Source: Spirodela intermedia | Taxonomy: Eukaryota > Streptophyta > Magnoliopsida > Alismatales > Araceae | NCBI GenBank assembly: GCA_902729315.2 | Contig: LR746276.1 | Span: 907,169-971,168, forward strand | Length of the DNA stretch: 64,000 nucleotides | Reading direction: 5' to 3' | In this document: piece after piece, positions 11,546 through 22,152 of the stretch | Layout of the letters: each line of letters starts with the position of its first letter | Position numbering within the stretch: the stretch's first letter is position 1 | Translations under genes and position numbers: made by a program | The notes under the pieces: generated by a model | Databases searched by the model: none | What the model was told of the DNA's origin: nothing | Seen by the model: only the letters and a program-made list of their open reading frames with translations

Positions 11546-14114
11546 TCAGGGGAAGGTGAAGGAGCCGCCGATCTGCGAGTTGCTTGACGGAGGGCTGATA
11601 GCGACCCAGAGGAGGGAGATGGTAATGGCGATGAGCCCTGACCAGACGAAGACGATGGTGGGGGTCCTCCCCCGGCGGCCCATCAGGCCCTTGGCGAAGG
11701 GGTAGAGGTGGAGGAGGACCCAGAGGCTGAAGAAGACGCCGCCGATGAGGCGGCTCCACTGCGGCAGCACGCTGTAGATGGTCCGGCTGAGGCCCACGGC
11801 GATGGCGATGAGGTTGACCATGATGATGGTCAGTGGGGGGATCATGAGGGAGGTCCACTTGACGGCGTAGAGGTCGGCGAACTCGTCGTCGGCGTCGTCG
11901 CCGCCGGACTTGGAGGTGAGGGTGAAGGATATCTCCACGCCGGCGATGACCTTGAGCAGCCCCTGCAGGACGGCGGCGAGGTGGGCGCTGGTGCCACCGA
12001 TAAGCCAGAACTGCTCGTTGCGCCACCACTCCTCGAGGTCGATCCCCGACCAGCGGATCTCCAGCACCGCCAGCAGGCAGAGCGACAGGGTGATGGCCAG
12101 CAGGTACACCAGGAAGGTGACGTTGAGACTCTGCACGATGAACTGCCCGGAGAAGAGGGACAGCGCCGGGAGGAAGCAGTAGACGATGAGGAAGATGGAG
12201 GTGAAGGGGTAGATCCCCACGTTGAGGTACGCCATCCTCTGGAGCAGCTTCATCCTCCCGGAGGCGAAGAGCGCGTTGTTCCTCGAGAAAAAGATCTCCA
12301 CCGATCCCGTCGCCCACCGGAGCACCTGGTGCAGCCTGTCGGTGAGGTTGATCGGCGCCGTCCCCCGGAAGGCGTCAGGCTTGGTCACGCAGTACACGGA
12401 CTTCCACCCGCGGTTGTGCATGCGGTAGCCGGTGACCACGTCCTCTGTGACGGAGCCGTAAATCCAGCCCACGCGCTGCCCCCACTCTGTCTTCTCCTCG
12501 TACCAGCAGGAGATGACGCTGATGGCCTCTGCCACCACGGCGGAGTCGAGCCGGCCGCGGGGCACCAGCAGCGCCCCCGGCTCGCGGCCGTGCTTCACCG
12601 AGGGGTGGTCGGCGAGCGGGCGGCCCTGGTAGGCGGCGATGGGGATGGAGTCGATGAGCACGCTAGAGTTGCCGAACCTCTTGGGGAAAGAGGAGAGGTC
12701 CCAGTCGTCTTCTTCCACGCGGCGGAGGGCCTGGGTCTCCTCGGCGGCGACGGCGGGCCTGCGCGGGCGGGGGAAGCAGCAGTCGCAGAAGCCGGCGGAG
12801 TGCTTGGCGGCGCGGGGCGGGTCGAAGCCGTAGAGGGCAACACGGCGGAAGAGGCAGCCGGTGCCGACGTAGACAGGGCCTTGGAGGCCGTCGAGGGCGC
12901 GCATGTTGACGTCGAAGAAGACGGTGTTGTGGTTGGCGTAGCGGTCGGAGGGGTCGATCCCTTCGAACCTCTGCGGGAACTGGACGTAGCAGAGGCGCTC
13001 CCCGCCACGGTCCATCATGTAGCACATCCCCTCACGGAGGGCCTTGGAGTTGTAGACGTAGTGGTCGCAGTCGAGGTTGAGGATGAATGGCCCGTTGGAC
13101 ATGACGGCGGAAGCTCGGACCAGGGCGTTCATGGCGCCGGCCTTCTTGTTGTGGTCGTACCCGGTGCGCTTCTCGCGGGAGATGTAGACCAGCATCGGCA
13201 GCCGGATGTCCACCTCCGTCAGGTCGAACGGGCTCCCCTCCTCCTCGCCGGCGCCGGCGCCGGCGCCGCCGGGGAGGGGGTCGTCGCTGGGCGGCTTCAG
13301 CATGACTTGGATGATGCCGGCGTGGTCTCCTCTGGAATGATCGGTGGAGGGGCTCGTCCAGGTGCCGGGCCAGTGCGTGCCGTCGGCCATCCAGATGGCC
13401 TTTGGAAGCTTCACGCTTTCGACGGGCTCGCCGTCGGCGAGCTCCCTCTGCCGCTTCATGGCCTTCATCTCCTCACGGGCGTTGAAGGCGTCCGATCGAC
13501 GGCGGATCGCGTCGGGGAGGCCGTTTATCCTCACCTTGAACTCGTCGTATTCCCTCTTCACCCTCCGCCGGTCCCTGACGAAGTCCGGCCGGACCTTGTT
13601 CTTGTAGGGGTCCCTCTTCAGGTTGAAGTAGCTCTCCGGGTTCCTGGGCTCGATGGTGTGCTTACGGCAGAAGGGGACCCAGATGTTGGCGAAGCTCGCC
13701 GCCTCCGCCATCGCCTCGAAGGTCAGGAGAGCGCCGCCGTCATCGGAGACGTAGCAGGAGAGCTTCTCCACGGGATAGTCGGCGGCGAGTATGGAGAGGA
13801 TGGTGTTGGCGGTGACCAGGGGGGGCTCCTTCTCTGGGTCGGCCGTGGAGACGAAGATGTCTAACCCGGGGAGGTCGGATCTTCCGGAGGAGGATTTCTC
13901 GAACTTATCCTTGAGCACAGTGAGGTCGGCAGCGCGATTCACCGGGCAGAGCTTGGGGAGCTGGTCGAGCAGCCACGAAAAGGCGAACCAGATCTCGCAG
14001 ACCACCGACATCCCCCACAGCCAGACTGCGTCCTCGTTGACGTGCTTGATCCGCCATGCCAGGAACAGCCCCAGGACGACCATCCGTGCGAATATCAGAA
14101 GCCTGCACGCCGCC

Positions 14115-14160
<46 letters not shown>

Positions 14161-15131
14161 ACTAGAGAGATGATTGGCGGCAGGGAATAGAGGGAAGAAA
14201 TGAGGAGGAATATCGGCGTGCATTGGGTTTACCGGTAAGGGCTGAGGATGGCTGCGGAGATCTTCAGCTTGCGGGTCAGAGGTCGCCATGGTTTTTTCAT
14301 AAGTTCAGAGTGATGGGCGCCGTCGCCGCCATCGCCGCCATCGCCACCGCCGCCGTTCTCCGTCGGCCAGAAGGCGTTACCATAGCCGTAGGTTCCCTTG
14401 GTCTCGAACAGCCAGCGATTGTGGTCGAAGTCCCCCGTCTGGCTCCTGGTAAGGTTTGTCGACCTCACCATGGACAGCCGGGGGGCCATCTTCGACGCCC
14501 TCCCCGGCGGTGGAGGGAGCGGCAGCGTCTGCCCGCCACCGCCACCGCTCTCCATCTCGCCGGCGTCGGTGCTCCGGTAGGGCTCCTTGCAGCCAGGGCA
14601 TATCCCGCCGTCGTCCTGTCGAGCGGCGTCGTCGTAGCATTCGGCGCATATCTTGTGGCCGCACTCGCAGGGGACGATGTCGACGCCGCGCTCGTCCCTC
14701 ATGACCTTGCCGTCGCAGCCGACGGTGGCACAGACGGACCCCCTGGCTCCGGCCATCTGCGGATGGCTCGTCTCGGAGTCGATCACCTTCTCCATCAGGT
14801 GGGCGCGGGTGTGACTGTTGAAGCCGCCGGAGAAGATGGAGTTCGACACGTACTGCTCCTCCACGCGGACGGAGATGGTGGGGTCAACGGGGACCTCGCC
14901 GGCCATCGGCTGGTTGTCCGGCGTCGGCGGGATGTCCACCCGGTACCTGGCGTATTCCCCGCTCTCTGGTTCGGAGTCCATCTGCTCCTGGTAGTAGCTG
15001 ACGTAGCGGCCGGAGGAGGTGCGGCGGCCGAAGGCAACGAAAGGCCGGGTCGCCGCCGCCGGGGAATTACCGTCGTCGGAGTGGGAGGAAAGCGAGGTCG
15101 CCAGCCTCGGCGTTCGGTTGCTGTGCGCCAT
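11546..15131 (-). CDS. CSLD: Cellulose synthase-like protein D (glycosyltransferase family 2)
   Basis: Two exons, complement(11546..14102, 14233..15131), split by a 130-nt intron, give 1151 residues, the usual CSLD size. Residues 134-181 hold an eight-cysteine RING-like zinc finger ([21 protein letters not shown]). The glycosyltransferase core carries the three aspartate motifs (SDDGG near 419, DCD at 644-646, TED at 852-854) and QVLRW at 892-896. Two N-terminal membrane spans (about 301-360) and a C-terminal cluster from about 930 are present. CSLD proteins make beta-1,4-linked glucan-type polymers at Golgi, plasma membrane and cell plate, notably in tip-growing cells. The N-terminal IPPTPDNQ and FSGGF segments, and the C-terminus ending in FTFP, recall CSLD5 more than CSLD2/3; that subgroup call is tentative. 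The intron acceptor sits beside a CT microsatellite. The frame is intact. Confidence 0.95.
14125..14157 (-). repeat. (CT)n microsatellite in the CSLD intron, at the acceptor
   Basis: It reads (GA)n on the plus strand. On the coding strand it is a CT tract that ends about 20 nt before the GCAG acceptor of exon 2 (exon begins 14102). Confidence 0.9.
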
Positions 15132-15540
15132 CGCTGATCTGCACCAAGAAGGTAGGTTAATTCCTCTCTCAGCTCCGGTGCGATAGGAGGATGACGAGAG
15201 TGGAAAGTATCTCGAAGATAGCTGCAGGAATCCCCAAATCGGGAAAACCCTGCGGCAGACTAATTATGGAAAACTCGAAGAACACTATCCGGCCGCCATG
15301 GTTATCAGCCCTACCAGAGAACGGAAGAGGGGTGGGGGGGGGAGAGGAGGGAGAGAGATGACGGAGGATGGGCTGACCTTGAAGGGCTTTTGCAGACAGA
15401 ACGCACGAAGCATGGAACAACGGAACGGGCGATGGATCGGAAAGGGTTGAAGGAATTGGGTCCCTTCTCCCTTCCACGGCCGGGACGAGGAAACAGCTTT
15501 TGCTTTGACTGAGGGACGAGGGCGGGTTCCCTTCCGACCA
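15132..15540 (-). other. CSLD 5' UTR with probable leader intron
   Basis: Just upstream of the ATG is GGTGCAG (acceptor, exon resuming at 15138). A CTTCAAG/GTCAGC donor lies at 15378/15377. Together they outline a 239-nt leader intron, with a first non-coding exon running up to about 15540. No transcript supports this; it is inferred from splice-site strength. Confidence 0.45.
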
Positions 15541-16852
15541 TTATACCAGCTACGGCGGCAGCGGTGGCTGGCCCACACGGCCGGGACGACGTAGACAGCT
15601 GGGGAAATGGGAAAGCTGACTTTTAAACCATTGAATAGGTGAACGAGTTGACCTGGTAGCCGTTCCCCCCCACCCAATCTCCACCGCTGGAGATTCCCCC
15701 TGAGTCTTCAGAACTGACGAGAGCAGCAGACGAGGTCAAATGGAAACCCTAAGCAATTTTATCTTATTCTTCAAGGAAGGAGGGTCGCAGAGGCACGCCA
15801 GGGGTGGCGTCCCCGCCGGAAGGGGACGATGCTCCCGCTGGCAGCGGTGTCCCCTCCTATGCGGCTACCGCGTTCTTTCTTCTTTACCTCCGGCGGGCAC
15901 TCCGGCGGCGATGCCGGTGGATTTGGGAGGAAGACGAAGGGAGGAATGACACGTCAGCAATCGGATTCTGTCGACGTGGAACGCGGTTTCGCCGTTGCCG
16001 GCGCGCCTTTACTCGTGTTAGGTATACCCCCCTTGCGCCGCACCGAAGAAAGCGCTTGCCGTAGAATCTCTGGCCGTCGATGTTTAGATAGATGGTCCCG
16101 ATCATCTTCATGCTTCCCCCCCGTCTTCCGCAAGTTCTACACGACGGGTCAGCTCGGGCAAACCTGGCACACGCGGGGGAAGGACTGGGTCATCGCGACT
16201 CGGCGGGTTGGCTCGTCGTTGAGGTAGAGCCGCGATGACATGGCCAACAGAGGGACTCGGTCGTGCCGCGCGTGAATCGAGAGAAACGATGACACGGTCC
16301 CTCGATGCCCACGTGATCAATATGGAAGGCCGAACAGGGCCGGGCTAGCGGTTCCATCCGGCCCGCTTCGTTGACCCGAATTGACAAATACGTGTAAATC
16401 TCCCATTATTCACACAACGATGGTCCATCGAGCCGAGCCGGCATGAACGCGTTTGATTTTTTTTTCACAAGTCGGAGGTAGATCAGCTACCGTTCTCAGA
16501 ATTAATCGCATGCCTCCTTCGCCACGTCATCTGACGTACCAGAAGTCAAAGCCACCCCTCCCGATAAAGCGACTCCAACCAGGGATTTTTCACCTAGGGA
16601 AATGATTGGACCTTCACCGTTGGATCTGATAAAAAGTAGTTTTCGAATTTTTACGACCGTCCAAATAGCGAACGAATCATCAAGCGGACGAGACGGCTTG
16701 TTTTCGGGGGGTCATAGAAGACTTATATTCACCTTAGTGGTGCAGATTGTCTGGTTTTCGATTGGGCTTTGGGGAAGCCCATGGGCTGGCATCCCTGTTT
16801 CTGGGCCTTCAGACCAGATCCAGCTTTCTGCAAGGGCGGCGAGCCGAGGCGC

Positions 16853-16855
<3 letters not shown>
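15541..16855. other. Divergent intergenic region between CSLD and the small membrane-protein gene
   Basis: GC-rich near CSLD, then mixed. CSLD reads left and the small gene reads right, so both promoters lie here. Several open frames of 65-200 codons occur, but none resembles a protein family and they overlap on both strands. Confidence 0.5.

Positions 16856-16919
<64 letters not shown>
16856..16919 (+). repeat. (GA)n microsatellite in the 5' leader of the small gene
   Basis: About 30 GA units with one AA interruption end 48 nt before the ATG at 16968. GA repeats are common in plant 5' UTRs and can bind BPC/GAGA factors; no such role is shown here. Confidence 0.9.
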
Positions 16920-16967
16920 GCGCTGGTGGAAGCGGCGGCGGCGGCGGCGAATCGTCTGGCTGGGAGG

Positions 16968-18953
16968 ATGATCTACCGGAAGTGGTCTCTGCTGACAATG
17001 CCAGCGGTGATTTTGAGCGGGCTGGGGGCCATCGTCCTCACCCAAAACTTCGTTTTCGGTGCCAATGTTAGCTTCTCTCTCCCCTTTTCTTTCTCTCTTC
17101 TGTCTCGTCGGTGTTCCTGCTTCGTTCTTGTTCCCGGTGCTTTCCATTTTCCCTCTGAGTGGGAGTTCCTGAAGAGGAGGGCTTACCGAGGGAGAGTTTC
17201 TTGACGATTGCTGAGTTGCGTCTGCTCCTTGTTCGTGTTTAATTGTATTTTGCGAAACGAAATACGGTACAAATTCACGGACTGTTCCGTTTGAAAAAAC
17301 CATAGGTACGGATCCAGTGGGAGTGATCTATTTCGGGAATCGTTGTTGGATATTTTAATTGTCATCTGGCTGGCTGGGAGATTGATTTCCCCTGGTTTAC
17401 TTTTTTATTCTTTCAGAAGCCCTAGTTTTCTGCGGAATGGTGGCAAAGGAGGAGGATAAGAAAGTTCACGGTGAATTCCCGCTGTGATTAGGTTATGCTC
17501 CTCCACTCTGACGTCGTTTTATCGTCGTCAGAACCTTCTGCATCATCATCCTCGGTATTCCTTTTTGCACCAGATCATCCCGTAGGGATTGGCTTCCCTC
17601 ACAAAATTAATCATATATTGGTAAATAAGATGGTTACTATTCCATCCTTATATTTGAACCAGTTATGCGGGTCATTTAAACTCGGCATGTGTCATGTGAA
17701 TTTTTTTATGGCCTTGATCAGGTATATTTGTGGGAATCAGAATCTGAGAAACCTGCGACAATGGCAGAATAATAGAAGTGACTCTGGGATTTTTGAAGGA
17801 AAGAAGATGAACAAGAATAGAGAGATACTGCACTTGTGGGCATAGACATAATCTTTTTTGAAACGTGCAATCTGACTCTTGTTGTTGTTGTTGCCGAGGT
17901 TCATACTCGTTGACCATCTCTAGTCTCACTGGATTGAGCTCATTCAAGAAGGCTGCAAACTGTGTGATGGCTAAATAAAAGAAGTGATATGGCCTTTCTT
18001 TAGAAGTATCAGGGATAACTGCAATATCTTCATAGGAATTTCCCTGGATGATTGGATGCGTGGAAGAACATAGGATCAATTCTATCTGGTACTTTTGACT
18101 TTGATTTTTCTCCCGTTACCTTGAATTTTTCTCATTGATTGATAGACACGACAGCCAGGTCAAATCATCAGTGTAATCAGATGAGAATGAGAAACCTTGT
18201 CCCTCCAAGTTATTAAAATCTTATGCACGAAACCCACGACAGAAGAAATAGCCATTCATAAAAATTGATGCAGAGAATATTTCATGATGATAATTTCATG
18301 GATATTTTTCGATAGATTCACGTAGTATTTCTTTCCCAAGGTTATACTTGGGTTTCTAATGGGGTCACATCTTGTGCGCAAAGAACTGGTGGAGAAACTA
18401 TTCATGTAGTCTCAAGATCACCTAGATTACTCTTCCCCCTTTTTTATTCTATAATTTATTCAGACCTTATTTTCAATATTTTCTTCTATCCTCTGCGTCA
18501 ATTTCGACATATATCACCCACAAAGAATTATAATTATTAGGCTAATCAGATGTGAGCCGCTCATATGTAGAGTTCATCATGTAGAATCTGGGCTGGCCGT
18601 ATATAGATCATGAGTCTGTTGTGCTTGTGATCTCTCCTGATCCACCCTTCCTCAGGTAGAAATAGAAAATCCTATGATGACTCTGGTGCTGCATATATTT
18701 CGAGTTAATCTCGTATTGATTTGGCAATCCCAATGTTTCTGTTTTCTTCTTCTTCTTCTTCTTCTTCTTCTTTTCTTTGTGATCAAATCACATAGAATGA
18801 ATACGACGGGGAAACAAAGAGGCTATAGTGATGTTTAATTTCGCTTTTTGCCCCTGCAATTGGCAGGAAAAGTTTGTGCAGAATATCAAGCAAGAGGGTG
18901 AGATGCTTCGGCAGCAGGACAGGGCGAAGATGGCCCTGGAGAAGGCGGCGTGA
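16968..18953 (+). CDS. Small single-pass membrane protein, conserved plant type, function unknown
   Basis: Two exons, 16968..17066 and 18867..18953, join in phase to 61 residues. The N-terminus reads MIYRKWSLLTMPAVILSGLG, with one hydrophobic span at about residues 9-30. A charged helix follows (EKFVQNIKQEGEMLRQQDRA) and ends MALEKAA. I recall short plant proteins of this kind (YRKWSLLT start, EKF...REGE.LRQQDRA tail) with no assigned function. The layout, a short N-terminal anchor followed by a charged tail, resembles small mitochondrial assembly factors such as PET117, but that is architecture only. The 1.8 kb intron has a GTTAGC donor and GGCAG acceptor. A weak point is that the second exon is only 29 codons long. 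The stop is TGA at 18951. Confidence 0.75.
18741..18772 (+). repeat. (TTC)n microsatellite in the small gene's intron
   Basis: About ten TTC/CTT units lie ~95 nt upstream of the exon 2 acceptor. No other function is apparent. Confidence 0.85.
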
Positions 18954-19389
18954 GCTGTAAGCAGCGTCTACCTCATGTTGAAATAATCTGGGTACTTTGT
19001 TTCTCTCTCCTGGCTCTAGCGTCCGATGAGGCTATGGCAGCGGTGGCTTATTCTCTCTTTTTTTTCATGCGTTGACTTCTTAACTCTCGACTACTACGAT
19101 CAGAATATTTCCCGCATACTTGGAAACTTGCTGCTTGTTAATGGGGCTGGAAGCCCAGAGCTGTTACCTTTCCCGGTGGCCCCACGCTTCACAGTAGTCT
19201 TGGCTGGGGCCTGCTATCTGGGCTTCTCTCCGGGATGATTGGAATAGAAACGTTTATTTGGAAACATTATTTGGACAGATAAAATAATTGAAATCTTAAA
19301 AAATGGGTCAATCTTGAAAAAATGCTTCATTTATTATCAATCTCCGGTCGAGGCCGAGGTCGGCCGGAGAAGATCGGGGGTCAACGGCG
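18954..19389. other. Convergent 3' flanks of the small gene and the PPR gene
   Basis: Both genes end here, so this tract should hold two 3' UTRs. An AT-rich stretch near 19260-19340 is the likely polyadenylation area. Nothing else was recognised. Confidence 0.5.
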
Positions 19390-21813
19390 CTACCAGTAGT
19401 CTCCGCAGGAGCACCGCCCATCCTTGAAGTGGTGGAACCTCTGCACGTCCCTTACGATGATCTCACGGCCGGTGACCAGGGAGATGAACTTGGTGGCGGT
19501 GTGGCAGTCGGCGCAGACGCGGAGGTTCTTCCGGATCTGGATGGTGGCGCCGGCGGCGGAGGAGACGAGCCCGAAGGCGATGGCCAGCTTCTCGCTGTGG
19601 GTGATCAGGAGCTGCTCCTGCACGTCGGCCTCTACGTCGTGGACGGAGCTCGCGTCGGGGACGTAGCCGGCGGCCTTGATCTCCTCCATGAGCTCCTCCA
19701 GCTTGGCGTATATCCTCTCCTTCAGCGGGTGGTTGGTGTCGCCGGAGAAGAAGGTGTGCACCTCGTTCTTGAACTCGATGGAGGTCCAGCCGGGGACCTT
19801 ACGCAGGGCCTTCCTCTCCATGTCCCGCCGCACTCGTGCCACCTCCGGCCACATCCCCGCCGCCGCGTAGATATTCGATAGGAGGACGTGGTAGCCACCG
19901 TCGGCGGGCTCCAGTAGGAAGAGCCTCTCGGCGGCCTTCTCCGCCATGCCGACGTCGCGGTGGATCTTGCATGCGCCGAGCAGCGCGCCGAAGACGCTTA
20001 TCCCTGCCACCGCCGGCATGGCCTCGATGAACTCCCAGGCCTCCCGGAGGCGCCCCGCCCTGCCGAGAAGGTCCACCATGGCGCTGTAGTGGTCCTTGCC
20101 CGGCACAAGGCCGTAGTCCTCCATAGCGGCGAATACCCGCCGCCCCTCGGGCACCAGCCCCGAGTGGCTGCAGGCGGAGAGGACGCACAGGAAGGTGACC
20201 TCGTTGGGCCGCGTGGGGCTGCTGCTCCGCATTTCGTCGAACGCCTGCAGGGCGTCTCGCCCAAGGCCGTGGGTTCCGTATCCGTCGATCATGGCGTTCC
20301 ACGTGGTGACGTGCTTCTCGGCCGCCAGGTCGAAGACCTTCCTCGCCAGGGGGACCCCTCCGCATTTGGCGTACGTGTCCACGAGTGCGGTCGCCACGTA
20401 GACGTTCCCGAGGAGGTGGCGCCTGGCGGCGCAGCCGTGGATCCACCTCGCATGGCGGAGCACAGAGAGCTCTGCGACGGCCTGGATGACGCTCACTAGG
20501 GTGAAGGAATCTGGTTGGACGGCGTCGTTCCTCTGCGCCACCATCATCCGGAAGAGCTCGAGGGCGGCGCCGCCGCGCCTGTTCTGCGCGTAGCCGGAGA
20601 TCATGGCGTTCCAGGACACCAGAGTCGCCGTACCCCGCTGCCGCAGGCCCTCGAATATCTCCACCGCCGTCTCCACCCTCCTGCACCTGGAGTACATAGC
20701 GATCAGAGAATTCATCACCGAGACGTTGCTGCTCAGCCCCAGCTCCGCCACGAGCTTGTGCAACTTCTTCCCCATCTCCAGGTCCTGGAGATCGGAGCAG
20801 GCGTGGACCGCCGCCATGATGGTCACCTCCGTGGGTTTGATCCCCTCCGCCAGCATCTGCTCAAACAGCCTCATGGCCTCCTCGGCATCGCCCCCCTGCG
20901 CGTACCCGTCGATCATGGAGTTCCAGGAGACCACGTTCTTCGCTCTCATCCTCTCGAAGACCAACCTCGCCGTCGCCAGAGCCCCGCATCTTGAGTACAT
21001 GCCCACCAGAGCTGTGGCGACGTTGACCAGAGAGGAGAACCCCGCTCTGATGCTGTGGGCGTGGATGGACTTGCCTGCTTTCAGCGAGCCGAGGTCTGCA
21101 CAGGCGGGCAGGGCGGCGACGATAGTGATGGAGTCCGGCCGCTCTCCGGCCGCCTGCAACTGGGCCACCATTTCCACAGCTTCCGCCGCCACCCCGTTCT
21201 GAGAATACCCGGCGACGACGGCGTTCCACGCGACCAGGTCCCTCTCCAGCATTCTGTCGAACACCTTCCGAGCGTCGACCATGCGGCGGCACTTAGCGTA
21301 CAGGTTGACGACGGCGGTGGCGGCGTGGACGTTGCCGGAGAAGCCGTTGGCGATCAGCTGGGCGTGGATCTCCCTCCCTCGCCGGAGGTTGGAGCGGTCG
21401 GCTGCGGCCTTGAAGAGGTAGGTGAGGTTGTAGACGACGGGGCGGACCTCGGCGAGCCTCATCTCGGCGAAGAAGGCCATGGTCCTCTCCAGAGGGCTCC
21501 CCTGGGCGTGGCCCTTGAGGACGGCGTGGAAGAGCTAGTCGTTCTTCTCCTCGATGGCGGCGAAGACCAGCGCCGCCTCCACGAGGCTGCCGTAGCCGCA
21601 GAGGAGGCTCAGAAGCTTGGTCTGGTAGGCGTATTCGCGGTGCAGGCCGTGCTTGATGGCGAGCGGCAGGGCCCGGAGCACCTCCGCCGCCGTGGAGCAC
21701 GTCTCCAGCAGCATGAAGGAGGGGTTGTTGAATGGGCGAGACGGGAGCGGCGGAGGCGACGGAGGAGAACTCCGGCCGGCGGCGCTACTGGAGGGTCGCA
21801 GCGCGAAGGCCAT
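19390..21813 (-). CDS. DYW-class pentatricopeptide repeat protein, CRR22-like, with an in-frame stop at codon 93
   Basis: One intronless frame runs from ATG at 21813 to the stop at 19390 (807 codons). It is uninterrupted except for TAG at 21537..21535, codon 93. The next in-frame ATG is codon 112 (21480), leaving 696 residues. The protein has a Ser/Pro-rich, transit-peptide-like start, PLS-type PPR repeats (VVYNLTYLFKAA, DLVAWNAVVAGYSQNG, NVVSWNSMIDGYAQ, HVTTWNAMIDGYGTHG), E/E+ motifs and a full DYW domain with HSEKLA, CADCH and terminal CSCGDYW. The order and wording match Arabidopsis CRR22 (At1g11290), a plastid C-to-U editing factor, on both sides of the TAG: codons 94-111 still read LFHAVLKGHAQ, equivalent to the family's LYHTMLKG. 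Translation from codon 112 would lose the targeting peptide and the first repeat. Either the gene is a recent pseudogene, the TAG is a sequence error, or the protein is shortened. Confidence 0.9.
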
Positions 21814-22152
21814 GGCGGCCCGCGGCCGCCGTTCCTCAACTTCTTCAGGGGGCTGGCCACATGATCTTCCGGTAGATATTTGTATGTATATATATTTTAT
21901 GTATACATCAAGATATGGCGGCGGGTTTTTTGCCTGACGCTACCCTCGTTCTCTATCTCTCTCTCTCTCTCAGTTGACTTTGGAAATAACGGCCATACAC
22001 AGTCACAAATGCGCGCGAGTATAAATAGATACATGCACATCAAGTCACAGACCCACTTGAAGTCAACATCTTTATGAAAGAAAAATGATCAACCAAAGTC
22101 CCAGCTTCGCCACATCCCACCGGCGACCGGCGGCGGTGGCGGCACTGGCCCG
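21814..22152. other. Intergenic: PPR promoter and TOL1 3' flank
   Basis: It contains a short CT run near 21952-21972 and AT-rich sequence. No gene was recognised. Confidence 0.5.

Noticed and set aside
11708-13864. A 718-codon plus-strand open frame
   Set aside because: It lies antisense to CSLD exon 2. High GC at third codon positions removes stops from the opposite strand; its translation is Val/Asp/Glu/Gly-rich with no family similarity. The same applies to long antisense frames over the PPR gene and CSLD exon 1 (14223-15137).
17672-18079. A 135-codon minus-strand frame within the small gene's intron
   Set aside because: No family similarity, and it contains a glutamine run made by a GTT repeat. 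Treated as chance.
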